DNA of 64,000 bases from G965216255 sp965216255. GTDB lineage: Bacteria; Bacteroidota; Rhodothermia; Rhodothermales; Bin80. The notes beneath the pieces were generated by a model that saw only the letters and a program-made list of their open reading frames with translations, was not told the DNA's origin and did no database searches. The DNA lies in contig OZ244148.1 in assembly GCA_965216255.1 (NCBI GenBank), forward strand, positions 2,914,001-2,978,000. Reading direction: 5' to 3'. Of the stretch, positions 28,641-38,608 are shown piece by piece (position 1 is the stretch's first letter; the number at the start of each line of letters is the position of its first letter). The position numbers were made by a program, and so were the translations under genes.

Positions 28641-30722
28641 ATGACGTTTCTCAATCCGCTAGTGCTGTTTGGTTTGGCGGCTGCGGCAATCCCCATTATC
28701 ATCCACGTCTTCAATTTTCGCCGTCCGCGACGGATTGAGTACAGCTCACTGGCCTTTCTTAAGGACCTCCGCAGGACTACTATGCAGCGAGTGCGCATCC
28801 AACAATGGCTGCTGCTTGTGCTGCGAACGCTCGCGATCACCTTCCTGATTGCGGCCTTTGCCCGGCCGACTTTACAGACCGGCTTGGGCTGGATGGGAGG
28901 TGGCAACTGGTCTGTGGCTATGGTGGTTGACAATTCACTCTCCATGACGCTTCGCGACAAAGGGGGAGCGTATCTGGACCAGATTCGCTCTAGGGCAGCC
29001 GATATCATTAGTATGCTGGAGCCGGCCGACGAAGTCTTTATGGCAACGCCCGGTGAGGAATTCCGAGGCGGTAGACGCAGGGTTACAGAAATGCTGGAAA
29101 CAATGCAGGCGTCGGCTGCGACGATGGCAATGGCGCCCGAACTGGTTCGTGCGGGCGCGTTTCTTTCGCAGGAGGCTTCGCACATTAACAGGAAAGTTTT
29201 CTACCTTGGAGACTACCAGCGCTCCACGCTTCTGGACTCATTGCCCGCGGCGATGCCCGACAACATTTCCGTAACACTGGTGCCGGTTGGTAGGGCTGTC
29301 CGCGGCAATGTATCGGTAACGGATGTTAGTGTCGCCAGCCGAATCGTCGAGGTGGGGCAACCTGCCCGCATTGAGGCGACAGTATTCAACTTCGGAACGG
29401 AAGCGCTCACGGGTTATGTAGCCAGTCTGTATTTGGAAGGCGAACGTCTGGCCCGGGCCACGCTGGATTTGCTTCCTGGCCAAGCCACCACCGCGCAATT
29501 CACCTTGACACCGCAGCAGCGAGGCTGGCTCGCCGGGATGGTACAGCTCGAAGACGACGGGCTGGCGGAGGACAACGTGCACTATTTTTCCCTGCATGTT
29601 CCGGACTCGCGCCGCATCCTTCTTGTGCGTGGCTTGGATGCAGAATCGGAGTTTGTGGAAACAGTACTCTCCTCGCGCCTAAATCGCGGTCGACTCAGCG
29701 TCGAATACGAAACGATTGAGGAAAAGCAGGTGGCGGCCGTTTCACTGGGTGCCTACGATGCCGTAGTCCTCCTGGGGCTCGGCAGCCTATCGAGCGGCGA
29801 GCGCGCGTCCTTGGCGCGCTATGTAGATGCTGGCGGTGGCCTATTGATATTTCCCGGAGAGCAAATGCGGCTGGAAGATTACGGTGCCCTTCTGCAGCTT
29901 TTGGGTGGCGGCCGGTTGGCCGGGTACGGTGGCGTACTGGGCAGCGCAGTGGCGGAAGCAGCATTTGAGAGCGTTGATCTTGAGCACCCACTGTTTGAGG
30001 GGGTCTTTGCGGAAGCTGCTCAGACAGTAGAGAGCCCCTCCATTTACCGCATGCTTCAATATGTTCCCGAGTCGGGTATGGAAAGCACGGTCATAGCGCT
30101 GTCCAACGGCTTCCCATTTTTGCAGGAGATCCGAAAGGGTCGGGGTGCAGCATTCATTTTTTCCGTAGCTCCTGACCTACGATGGAGTGATCTGCCGGTG
30201 CTGGGGCTATTCGTGCCGCTTCTGTATCGATCCATATACTATCTCTCAGCGGGCGAAACCGTCCAGGGGGATCAATTACTGGTGAGTCAGCCCGCGGTCG
30301 TGCGCGTCCCCGGGTCATTACCAGACGCCCGGCTAGACCTTGTATCTCCGGATGGCCCCGACACTACACCGTTGCAGCGCCACCTTTTCGGCGTTACGAT
30401 GCTCGAGATTGACGACTCGCTTGAGAGACCCGGTATTTACGATGTCCGTTCCCGTGAGCAAGTTGTGCGGCGTCTGGCGGTCAATCTGGACCCGCGCGAG
30501 TCAGATCTACGAACGTATGCACCCGCCCAAGCCGCTAGGCTGCTTGGCGCGGCGTTGCAGGTGCATATTGGCGTCCAAGAAGTTCTGCAGCGACGGGGAC
30601 TCCTGGAAACCGGACGGGCAGGCGTGGAGCTGTGGAAGTTGTTCATAATGCTGGCCCTTTGCAGCCTGGTGGCAGAAATGCTCGTTGCCGCCAGGTGGAG
30701 ATCAAAGGCTAGTGTGCTGTGA
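28641..30722 (+). CDS. BatA/von Willebrand domain membrane protein
   Basis: A 693-residue protein if it starts at the ATG at 28641 (MTFLNPLVLFGLAAAAIPIIIHV), which opens directly on the BatA N-terminal membrane helix; the frame is open upstream to 28560 but that extension is not typical. A second membrane segment (LLLVLRTLAITFLIAAFARP) lies near residue 60. A von Willebrand A domain follows with a MIDAS-like DNSLSM near residue 96. The rest is periplasmic and beta-rich, and a final helix (LWKLFIMLALCSLVAEML) sits near the C-terminus. Such proteins are common in Bacteroidota; their exact role is unknown. The stop overlaps the hflX start. Confidence 0.85.
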   Translation: MTFLNPLVLFGLAAAAIPIIIHVFNFRRPRRIEYSSLAFLKDLRRTTMQRVRIQQWLLLVLRTLAITFLIAAFARPTLQTGLGWMGGGNWSVAMVVDNSLSMTLRDKGGAYLDQIRSRAADIISMLEPADEVFMATPGEEFRGGRRRVTEMLETMQASAATMAMAPELVRAGAFLSQEASHINRKVFYLGDYQRSTLLDSLPAAMPDNISVTLVPVGRAVRGNVSVTDVSVASRIVEVGQPARIEATVFNFGTEALTGYVASLYLEGERLARATLDLLPGQATTAQFTLTPQQRGWLAGMVQLEDDGLAEDNVHYFSLHVPDSRRILLVRGLDAESEFVETVLSSRLNRGRLSVEYETIEEKQVAAVSLGAYDAVVLLGLGSLSSGERASLARYVDAGGGLLIFPGEQMRLEDYGALLQLLGGGRLAGYGGVLGSAVAEAAFESVDLEHPLFEGVFAEAAQTVESPSIYRMLQYVPESGMESTVIALSNGFPFLQEIRKGRGAAFIFSVAPDLRWSDLPVLGLFVPLLYRSIYYLSAGETVQGDQLLVSQPAVVRVPGSLPDARLDLVSPDGPDTTPLQRHLFGVTMLEIDDSLERPGIYDVRSREQVVRRLAVNLDPRESDLRTYAPAQAARLLGAALQVHIGVQEVLQRRGLLETGRAGVELWKLFIMLALCSLVAEMLVAARWRSKASVL

Positions 30723-32038
30723 CAAAACACCTGTATACACCTACGCGGCCTGCATTCGAGAAGGCCATCATTGTGGGTGTTATCACCCCGGGCCGGTCTG
30801 TGGCCGAGGTGACGGACTCACTTGATGAACTCGCGCTGCTCGCGGATACCGCTGGCGCTTGCGTCATTGATCGGATAACGCAGACACTGCCAAGATTGAA
30901 TCCCGCCACGTACATAGGTACAGGCAAGGTCCAGTCCGTCGCTTCCGTGGTCGCAAGCCTGAAGGCGGATCTGGTGATATTTGACGACGACCTAAGTCCG
31001 GTACAGATCCGCAACCTGGAGAAATCTTTTGGATGCAAGCTCCTGGACCGGTCAGGGATTATACTTGACATTTTTGCACGTCGCGCCAAAACAGCCGTGG
31101 CGAAGACGCAGGTAGAGCTTGCTCAACTGGAGTATCTGCGCACACGCCTAACCCGTCATTGGACGCACCTGTCTCGGCAGCAGGGAGGCATCGGAACGCG
31201 TGGTCCCGGAGAGACCCAGATTGAGACCGACAGGCGCCTTATTGGCCGCCGCATGGTGACGCTGCGGCAGCGGCTGGCCAAGATTGATCGACAGCGCACG
31301 ACGCAGCGTTACGGAAGGCGCCATCATATACAAGTGTCCCTGGTAGGCTATACCAATGCCGGCAAATCAACGCTAATGAACGCGCTTGCCGGGTCCGCGG
31401 TTCTGGTGGAAGACCGCCTGTTTGCGACACTGGATGCCACGACGCGCCTTGCGGTTGTGGGTACGAGCAGAAGGGTGTTGCTTTCAGATACGGTGGGATT
31501 TATCCGAAAACTGCCCCACAATCTGATTGAAAGCTTCAAGAGTACGCTGGACGAAGTGAGGCAGAGCGATGTGCTCTTGCACGTGATCAATGCGGTGCAT
31601 CCTCGTTTCGCGGATCATATCGGTGTCGTTAACGAAACGCTCGGGGCCATAGGAGCCATGGAGACGCCAATACTCATGGTTTTTAACAAGATCGATAAGC
31701 TCGAAAGCGGAGCGCTGCGTGCCCTGAGAAGCGAGCACGCGGATGCAGCCTTTGTCTCGGCGCTGCGCAACATAGGGCTCGAGGATCTTGGTCGCAGACT
31801 ACAGGTCGTTATTGAAAGTGACTATGTTGACCAGGTGGCATACGTGCCGGTAACCGAGGGCAAGACACTGGCGCTAATTCGGCGCTTGGCGGATGTTGAG
31901 AGCGAGGAAATCCTGGATGCGGACAGCGCAAAGGCGCGGCCGGCCATGGCACGCCTCCGGTATAGAATAGCACGTGGCCATGCCCGGGAGTTGGTGTCGT
32001 TGCTGGCACCCTATGCGGATCTGACGCCCGAGAGCTGA
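30719..32038 (+). CDS. hflX: Ribosome-associated GTPase HflX
   Basis: The start is a GTG at 30719 that overlaps the stop of the BatA gene (GTGA), giving 439 residues. The N-terminal HflX domain has NPATYIGTGKVQ near residue 60 and DRSGIILDIFARRA near 110. A glycine-rich linker (QQGGIGTRGPGETQIE) follows, then the GTPase core: G1 GYTNAGKST near 208, G3 DTVGFIRKLP near 254 and G4 NKID near 322. HflX splits stalled 70S ribosomes under stress. All motifs are complete. Co-expression with the BatA gene upstream is likely; gyrB starts about 30 bases downstream. Confidence 0.96.
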   Translation: MTKHLYTPTRPAFEKAIIVGVITPGRSVAEVTDSLDELALLADTAGACVIDRITQTLPRLNPATYIGTGKVQSVASVVASLKADLVIFDDDLSPVQIRNLEKSFGCKLLDRSGIILDIFARRAKTAVAKTQVELAQLEYLRTRLTRHWTHLSRQQGGIGTRGPGETQIETDRRLIGRRMVTLRQRLAKIDRQRTTQRYGRRHHIQVSLVGYTNAGKSTLMNALAGSAVLVEDRLFATLDATTRLAVVGTSRRVLLSDTVGFIRKLPHNLIESFKSTLDEVRQSDVLLHVINAVHPRFADHIGVVNETLGAIGAMETPILMVFNKIDKLESGALRALRSEHADAAFVSALRNIGLEDLGRRLQVVIESDYVDQVAYVPVTEGKTLALIRRLADVESEEILDADSAKARPAMARLRYRIARGHARELVSLLAPYADLTPES

Positions 32039-32070
32039 ACAGGACGATGCCTTGAGAGTGTAATCCAGAC

Positions 32071-34011
32071 ATGAAGGCAAACGGACCTACACCCATGAGT
32101 GAATACGGAGCTTCCAATATCCAGGTGATGGAGGGACTGGAGGCCGTCCGAAAACGCCCCGCAATGTTTATCGGTGACATCGGCTTTCGAGGCCTTCATC
32201 ATCTTGTATACGAGGTAGTGGACAACTCGATTGATGAGGCACTGGCGGGGCACTGTGATCGCATTGAGGTCATCCTGCTAGAAGATGGTTCGGTCCATGT
32301 AAGTGATAACGGGCGTGGCATTCCAGTGGGTCAACACCCGAAAATGGGACTGCCAGCACTGGAAGTCGTAATGACGATGCTCCACGCCGGTGGCAAGTTC
32401 GACAAGGACACCTACAAGGTTTCGGGCGGATTGCACGGCGTCGGTGTCTCGTGCGTTAATGCACTTTCGAGCTGGCTTGTCGCCACAGTTCGGCGTGAGG
32501 GATTCCTGTGGGAGCAGCGTTACAGTCGTGGCACTCCGGCGACAGATGTGGAATTAAAGCGGCCGCTAGCACGCGGGGAGTCTTCGGGAACGGATGTTCG
32601 CTTCCTTCCGGACAGCACTATTTTCACGACAATGGATTTTCGCTTCGATACCCTGGGTGAACGTCTGCGCGAATTGGCCTACCTCAATGCTGATGTCCGC
32701 ATAGCACTCGAGGATCGGCGGGAGGCGGAAATTGAACGGGAAGAATACCACTTTAAGGGCGGCCTACGTGAATTCATCGGCTACCTGGATGAGGCGCGTA
32801 CGCCTATTCAGGAGGAAATTATCTATATCCGTGACGAAGAGGCCACGGTGGAAGTGGCCATGCGCTACAACTCCGGCTATTCGTCGAACGTCCTCGGTTT
32901 TGTTAACAATATCAACACGCACGAAGGAGGCACGCACATCTCCGGCTTCCGCCGGGCGCTTACGCGGACGCTCAAGCACTACGCCGAGCGCAGCAATTTG
33001 CTAAGGAATTTCAAGGGGGAGCTATCAGGCGACGACTTCCGGGAGGGACTAACTGCGGTGCTTTCGGTCAAGGTGGCCGAGCCTCAGTTTGAAGGACAGA
33101 CCAAGACGAAACTTGGAAATTCGGAAGTCCAGGGCATGGTCGAAAGCGTGGTTGGGGAGCAGCTCAAGAATTGGCTCGATGACCATCCGTCCGAATCAAA
33201 GTGTATAGTTGAGAAGGTGATGCTTGCGGCCCAGGCGCGCGCGGCAGCCCGCAAGGCACGCGAGCTCGTCCAGCGAAAAAACGCTTTTGGGACAGGAGGC
33301 CTTCCGGGCAAGCTGGCGGACTGCGCCTCAAGGAATCCGGAGGAATGCGAGATCTACTTGGTGGAGGGGGACTCGGCCGGCGGCTCGGCGAAACAGGCTC
33401 GTGACCGGCATTTTCAGGCAATACTGCCGCTGAGGGGAAAGATACTTAACGTAGAGAAGGCACGACTGGACCGCGTGCTGGGAAGCGAAGAGATCAAGAA
33501 TATTATCACGGCGCTTGGTACCGGTATCGCTACGGGCGGCGACGATTTTGGCTACGAACGGCTACGGTATCACAAAATCCTGGTCATGACGGATGCAGAT
33601 GTTGACGGGGCCCATATCAGGACGTTGCTGCTGACCTTTTTTTATCGGCACCTGCAGCCGCTCGTGGAGAATGGCAATATTTATATTGCGCTGCCCCCTC
33701 TTTTCCGGGCGAAGCAGGGCAGCGCGGAAAAGTATTGTTGGACGGAAGAAGAGCTGCACGAGGCAGTGGCCGCCATGCAGTCAAGCCGGCGTGGCAAGGT
33801 GTCGATACAACGCTACAAAGGTTTGGGCGAAATGAATCCTAAGCAGCTCTGGGACACGACGATGGATCCGGCCACACGGCAGTTGCAGCGGGTGACCATT
33901 GAGGATGCCGTGGGTGCGGATCGCATTTTCTCCACGCTGATGGGTGACGCTGTTGAACCTCGTCGCAGGTTTATCGAACGCAATGCCAGGTACGCGACGA
34001 TAGACGTTTAG
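32071..34011 (+). CDS. gyrB: DNA gyrase subunit B
   Basis: A 646-residue type IIA topoisomerase ATPase subunit; an internal ATG at 32095 would give 638. The GHKL ATPase part has EVVDNSIDEALAGHCD, DNGRGIPVG and GGLHGVGVSCVNALS within the first 130 residues. The TOPRIM domain has EGDSAGGSAKQARDRHFQAI near 430 and the metal-binding DADVDGAHIRTLLLTFFYR near 505. The C-terminus has RYKGLGEMNP and ends ATIDV. The QARDRHFQAILPLRGKILNVE pattern favours GyrB over ParE. It supercoils DNA with GyrA, whose gene is not in the window. It is followed five bases later by a TTG-started glycosyltransferase. Confidence 0.95.
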   Translation: MKANGPTPMSEYGASNIQVMEGLEAVRKRPAMFIGDIGFRGLHHLVYEVVDNSIDEALAGHCDRIEVILLEDGSVHVSDNGRGIPVGQHPKMGLPALEVVMTMLHAGGKFDKDTYKVSGGLHGVGVSCVNALSSWLVATVRREGFLWEQRYSRGTPATDVELKRPLARGESSGTDVRFLPDSTIFTTMDFRFDTLGERLRELAYLNADVRIALEDRREAEIEREEYHFKGGLREFIGYLDEARTPIQEEIIYIRDEEATVEVAMRYNSGYSSNVLGFVNNINTHEGGTHISGFRRALTRTLKHYAERSNLLRNFKGELSGDDFREGLTAVLSVKVAEPQFEGQTKTKLGNSEVQGMVESVVGEQLKNWLDDHPSESKCIVEKVMLAAQARAAARKARELVQRKNAFGTGGLPGKLADCASRNPEECEIYLVEGDSAGGSAKQARDRHFQAILPLRGKILNVEKARLDRVLGSEEIKNIITALGTGIATGGDDFGYERLRYHKILVMTDADVDGAHIRTLLLTFFYRHLQPLVENGNIYIALPPLFRAKQGSAEKYCWTEEELHEAVAAMQSSRRGKVSIQRYKGLGEMNPKQLWDTTMDPATRQLQRVTIEDAVGADRIFSTLMGDAVEPRRRFIERNARYATIDV

Positions 34012-34016
34012 GACAG

Positions 34017-34967
34017 TTGAACGGCACTGCACAGCCTGACGTAAGCCTCGTCGTCCCGGTATTCGAGGAGGCCAACACGTTGGAAACCTTGGCGCAGGAG
34101 ATTCGCGCGGCGTGCGAGGCGGCCTCTCTAACATTTGAAGCCTGGTTCGTTGACGACGGCTCGCGCGATAGTTCGTGGCACGTAATCGAGTCGATCCGAA
34201 CGCTTGATGCGCGATTTTGCGGGCTGCGTTTTCAGCGAAACTACGGCAAAAGCGCTGCCTTGGCTGCGGGATTTGAGCGGGCCCGTGGAAAGTGCGTGAT
34301 AACCATGGATGCGGACCTGCAAGATGATCCCAAGGAGATTGCGGGGCTGGCGGGCATGATCGCAAGCGGGTACGACTTGGTAAGCGGCTGGAAGGTTTTG
34401 CGCAAGGATCCCTGGCACAAGACGGTACCGAGTCGACTCTTCAACTTTGTAACGCGCCTCGTATCCGGCATCAGGCTGCACGACTTCAACTGCGGTCTGA
34501 AGGCCTATAGGCATGACGTGACCCGGTCCCTGCAATTATACGGAGAAATGCACCGTTACATTCCGCTGCTGGTGAAGTGGGAAGGCTTCGAGCATATAGG
34601 CGAAAGACCCGTGGCACACCGCGCCCGCCGCTACGGGTGCTCAAAATTTGGGGCCGAGCGTTACGTGCGCGGCTTGCTCGATCTGGTAACCGTTGTTTTT
34701 CTTACGCGTTTTGGAGCGCGGCCCATGCATTTCTTCGGCACACTGGGATTGGCGGCGTTCCTGGGCGGATTGGCGATAAGCCTGTGGCTCGCCCTAGGCA
34801 AACTTGTAAATGGCAATCCAATTGGGGATCGTCCGCTGCTGCTACTCGGCGTCGTACTGATCGTAGTGGGTGTACAGACTTTTTGCACTGGTTTCTTGGC
34901 CGATCTGCTTAACCGGCGCCGGATGGAGGAGCAGAGACCGTATCGCATAACGGCCGTCCTCGACTAG
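34017..34967 (+). CDS. Polyprenyl-phosphate glycosyltransferase, GT2 (DPM1/ArnC-like)
   Basis: A 316-residue protein with a TTG start five bases after the gyrB stop. The GT2 catalytic part has SLVVPVFEEA near residue 10, FVDDGSRDSS near 44 and the metal-binding MDADLQDDP (DXD-type) near 97. Two membrane helices follow near residues 240-262 and 275-300 (LLLLGVVLIVVGVQTF), as in enzymes that move a sugar onto undecaprenyl or polyprenyl phosphate. DFNCGLKAYR near 158 is typical of the DPM1-like group. It probably supplies a lipid-linked sugar for surface glycans (inference). Confidence 0.88.
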   Translation: MNGTAQPDVSLVVPVFEEANTLETLAQEIRAACEAASLTFEAWFVDDGSRDSSWHVIESIRTLDARFCGLRFQRNYGKSAALAAGFERARGKCVITMDADLQDDPKEIAGLAGMIASGYDLVSGWKVLRKDPWHKTVPSRLFNFVTRLVSGIRLHDFNCGLKAYRHDVTRSLQLYGEMHRYIPLLVKWEGFEHIGERPVAHRARRYGCSKFGAERYVRGLLDLVTVVFLTRFGARPMHFFGTLGLAAFLGGLAISLWLALGKLVNGNPIGDRPLLLLGVVLIVVGVQTFCTGFLADLLNRRRMEEQRPYRITAVLD

Positions 34968-35060
34968 GAGCCTGGCGGACTAACAGGGGTTGTAATGGGG
35001 CAGATGGCCATTAACTACTCGATCCCCGGCGTCGAAGGACTAAAGACGGACTAAAGCGCT

Positions 35061-36386
35061 ATGGCAGTACGGTTTGTTGCTGTTGATCGGAATGCTCCGC
35101 AGATGTTTTCGCCCGATGTCGAGGGATACTTGCCACCTGGGTATCTTGCTCGCTTCATCGTAGAGGCCTTGCATCTTAGCCGCATGGCCTTCGCCTATTC
35201 TGGGAGAGGATCTGCGGCCTATCATCCATCTATGATGGTTGCGCTGTTGTTCTATGAATATGCCACGGGGACTTTTTCGAGCCGAAAGTTGGAGCGGGCA
35301 ACGTATGATAGCATTGCCGTCCGGTATATCTGCTGCAATGTGAATGCGGATCACGCCGGCATCCGTGATTATCGCAAGCGGTTTTTGAGCATGCTGAGCG
35401 AGTTGTTTCAACAGATATTGCCCACAGATCGGGGATGTTGAAGGTCGGATTCGTCAGTTTGGATGGCACGAAGGGCAAGCGAGCAAGCCCAACGCGTTGA
35501 GCGGGAAATATGCGCAAGAGTGGACGGAAAGGACCGCGCAGGAGGCCGATGCCTTGCTCTTGCCTTAGAAGCGGACAACAGCGAGGTTCCGGATGGGATG
35601 GACATTGCGAAGGAGTTGAAGCGTTGGCAGACACGCTTGGCGCTGATAAAGGAAGCGATGCAGGAGATTGAAGAACGAGCGGAGGTGCGCTATGAGCAAG
35701 AAGTATGAAGAGAAGCGCGCGAAATACGAGGAAGATACGGGCAGGAAGGAAGGCGCTCCGCAGCCGAGCGCACCCGGGCCCGGGCCACGCGAAACGGATC
35801 AGGTGAATCTGACGCACAAGGAGTCCTGCATCATGCACACGAGCGGGGGAGCATTCGAGCAGTGCTACAACGCGCAAGCCGGCGTAGACAACGACAGTCC
35901 TCTGATCCTCACGCAGTACGTGGCCCAGAATGGGAAGGATACGTCGGAAATAGCGCCGACCCTGGAGGCATTGGCTCGTCTGGACGATCGATGGGGCAAG
36001 CCCCGCACGATGATAGCATATGCAGGCTATTTCAGCGCGGCCAATGTCATCGCTTGTGCAATTCAGAAGATCAAGCCGTTGATATCGCCGTCTCGTGAGC
36101 AACACCCTGTGCCTTTCTGGGAACGCTTCACGGTCACACCAATGAAGGGCGCACAAACGAAGCAGGAGGAGGCCGCGTTGTTCTCCCGTCCGTGGAGCAG
36201 ATGAAGGAGCCATTGCCAGCAGACGAGGGCCAGAAACGCTACGCGAGCTGAAAGTCAACGGTAGCGCCTGTGTTCGGCGTAATAAGACAGGCCATGGGGT
36301 TCCGGCAGTTTCTGATGCGCGGTCTTGAATCTGTACAAGGGGAAGGGAGTCTTGTCTGCATGGGATACAATCTGCAGCGGATGTAG
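35061..36386 (+). pseudogene. IS1182-family transposase, decayed
   Basis: From an ATG at 35061 the frame gives RFVAVDRNAPQMFSPDVEG and HPSMMVALLFYEYATGTFSS, the IS1182 N-terminus, up to a stop near 35440. A second frame holds VDGKDRAGGRCL... to 35708 and a third (from 35692) holds VNLTHKESCIMHTSGG and QCYNAQAGVDNDSPLI. The C-terminal KSTVAPVFGVIRQAMGFRQF is in another frame and ends at a TAG at 36384-36386. At least three frame changes make it inactive. It separates the gyrB-GT2 block from the next glycosyltransferase gene, which may once have been one operon. Confidence 0.85.
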
Positions 36387-36588
36387 GCCTTAACAAGGTA
36401 GACCAGGGGTAGACACGTAGCCATTTACGGCCAATAGGCGTGATTCAGCCACATTATCCTTACCCTGACAACCATCTGTATCAGATGTGAGGCTCAATGT
36501 CGTCGAAACCTCGATTTAGAAGCTTTTATGCCCGATCGTCAACACTAAGTCGCAAAGGCTCCTAGGCACCGCATTTGCCTCTTCCTTC

Positions 36589-37695
36589 ATGGCTTTCAGG
36601 CGCTATGCCCTTGTCGGTTCCTTCCGTCCGTACCGGGGCGGTATCGCCGACTTCTCGGAGAGTCACTGCCTTGTTCTTGGGCAGCGGGGCCATATGGTGT
36701 TGCCGGTTACTTTAAAGTGCTGGTATCCCGCCCAATTTATTGCGGGCAAGGCCCAACGGGAGCCTGGTCATGTTGCCGGTACGGCGAAGGCGCGCCGATG
36801 GCTAGATACAATAAATCCGGTTATCTGGGAGCTCGTTGCGTGGAGGGTTGCAGGCTGCGGTAAAGTGGAGTTTCAGCACCGGATGGCGCACATGGCTGTG
36901 GCCGCTGGTTTTGTAGCCCGTTGGACGAACGGCCGTGTACTCGTGATGGTACACAACGTTGGAGGCCACCAGAAACGAACAGGAAACCGTTTGTTGGCGC
37001 GCATGCTGCTGGGGGCGGCGCAGGGGTACGGGGTGACGAATCACAGCGTCCAACGAGACATCGCGGTGCGGGCTCCCGTACTCTTGGCGCCACACCCCGT
37101 GTACGAGTATTTCGGCAATGCCCCAGACAAGACTGCGGCGCGGCAAGCGCTCGCGTTGGCAATGAATGCGCCCGTGCTACTCTTATTTGGGATTGTGCTC
37201 CGGTACAAGGGGCTGGAAACCCTTCTAAGGAATCTACCGCGTGCCATCGAGGCACTGCCCCGACTTCTGTTGGTAGTTGCGGGCGAGTTTTATGAGGATC
37301 CAGGGCCGTACAATTCGCTCTTGGACAGCCCGGGAATCTGGCAGCATGTAGACGTAGAGGCGAGATACATTTCCATTGCGGACGTGGGGAAGTATTTCCG
37401 GGCGGCCAATGTTGTTGTGCAGCCCTACGAAAGTGCAATGCAGAGTGGTGTCGCGCAGGTTGCATTCCATCTTGGCACTCCGGTTATTGCGACAGACGTG
37501 GGCGGTCTGGCCGAAGTGGTGCCGCACGGCAATGCCGGGCTGGTGGTGCCCCCTACGGATCCCGCAGCACGCTCGGAGGCCATTGTCCAGCCTTTCTCCG
37601 AAGGGCTGGGTGCGACCTTGGAGGAGGGTGTCCGTAGGGAACGGCAGAGATTTGGCTGGGACCGCGTGTGCGAGGCTTTGGAATCACACTGCTAA
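36589..37695 (+). CDS. Glycosyltransferase family 4
   Basis: A 368-residue GT-B protein. RRYALVGSFRPYRGGIADFSE at the start is the N-terminal acceptor loop. VMVHNVGGHQKRTGNRLL follows near residue 118, and LLLFGIVLRYKGLETLL near 203 is the inter-domain strand. VVVQPYESAMQSGVAQVA and GTPVIATDVGGLAEVVPHGNAG lie near 275-310 in the donor-binding half. The usual E-x7-E pair is altered to an ESAMQSG arrangement, seen also in some GT4 enzymes. The methyltransferase gene starts six bases after its stop. A role in surface glycan or glycolipid synthesis is likely. Confidence 0.85.
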   Translation: MAFRRYALVGSFRPYRGGIADFSESHCLVLGQRGHMVLPVTLKCWYPAQFIAGKAQREPGHVAGTAKARRWLDTINPVIWELVAWRVAGCGKVEFQHRMAHMAVAAGFVARWTNGRVLVMVHNVGGHQKRTGNRLLARMLLGAAQGYGVTNHSVQRDIAVRAPVLLAPHPVYEYFGNAPDKTAARQALALAMNAPVLLLFGIVLRYKGLETLLRNLPRAIEALPRLLLVVAGEFYEDPGPYNSLLDSPGIWQHVDVEARYISIADVGKYFRAANVVVQPYESAMQSGVAQVAFHLGTPVIATDVGGLAEVVPHGNAGLVVPPTDPAARSEAIVQPFSEGLGATLEEGVRRERQRFGWDRVCEALESHC

Positions 37696-37701
37696 TCCGT
37701 C

Positions 37702-38538
37702 ATGGACTACGACCCCGTAAAGGACCGTCTAGGAGCCATTCTTGGCCGGAATTTTATTTTACATCGACTGTTCCTGGGCTTGCTGCATCTGTTGTTTCTC
37801 CGCGCTTGGTACGTGCGGAGGGAGTTGCGCAAGATAATGCCGCGACGGGCCCGGGTGCTGGATGCCGGTACGGGCTTCGGTCAGTACGCCTATTTTGTGG
37901 CACGCGCGTTCCCGGATGCTGAAATTGTGGCCACGGATATCAAACGGGACTATTTGCGGAATGCCCGACAGTTTATCGATTCGACACCCTGCGCCCGGCG
38001 CGTTACGTTCGCCTATGACGACCTGACACAGCTTGCCACGCCCGGGCCTTTCGACTGTATTCTTGCCGTCGACGTACTTGAGCACATAGAGGATGACGCT
38101 AGTGCCCTCGCGCATTTTGCCCGCGTACTGCGACCGGGTGGATATGTCATCATTAGTACGCCTTCGGACCTCGGAGGCTCGGACACGTGCGTGGAGGGTG
38201 CGGGAGGCTTTATAGGGGAACATGTTCGCGAAGGATACGGCCGTGCCGAGATGGAGCTCAAGTTGGAGGAGGCTAGGCTTGGTGTGGTACTAAGTGCGTA
38301 CACGTACGGCCCATTCGGCTCGCTCGCATGGAGACTTCTCATAAAGATGCCGCTTAAGGCCCTTGATGTTTCTCTGGCGAGCGTTGTACTGTTTCCGTTT
38401 TACTACGCGCTGGTGCTCCCCTGTGGACTGCTACTCAACTGGATGGATATGCGTCGCACAAATGCCGCGGGAACGGGTTTACTGGTAGTGGGACGAAAAC
38501 CGATCGTTGCCGAAGATGAGAATAGACAGTACCTTTAG
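37702..38538 (+). CDS. Class I SAM-dependent methyltransferase, membrane-linked
   Basis: A 278-residue protein with SAM motif I VLDAGTGFGQYAYFVA near residue 53, an acidic motif II end (IVATDIK) near 76 and LAVDVLEHIEDD near 116. VLRPGGYVIISTPS near 143 completes a class I Rossmann methyltransferase. Hydrophobic stretches flank the core: one before it (FLGLLHLLFLRAWYV, about 25-40) and one after it (ASVVLFPFYYALVLPCGLLL, about 225-245), so the enzyme is probably held at the membrane. Its acceptor is likely the lipid or glycan made by the GT4 enzyme just upstream (inference). Confidence 0.85.
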   Translation: MDYDPVKDRLGAILGRNFILHRLFLGLLHLLFLRAWYVRRELRKIMPRRARVLDAGTGFGQYAYFVARAFPDAEIVATDIKRDYLRNARQFIDSTPCARRVTFAYDDLTQLATPGPFDCILAVDVLEHIEDDASALAHFARVLRPGGYVIISTPSDLGGSDTCVEGAGGFIGEHVREGYGRAEMELKLEEARLGVVLSAYTYGPFGSLAWRLLIKMPLKALDVSLASVVLFPFYYALVLPCGLLLNWMDMRRTNAAGTGLLVVGRKPIVAEDENRQYL

Positions 38539-38608
38539 CCAGCACTGACTGTCTCCATTGTACCTGCCATTGCTCCGACAACGCGCGCTAGCGTAACCAG
38601 CGACTGTC

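Noticed and set aside
35230..36396. A 388-codon reverse open frame
   Set aside because: It lies antisense to the IS1182 pieces, whose forward frames match the transposase.
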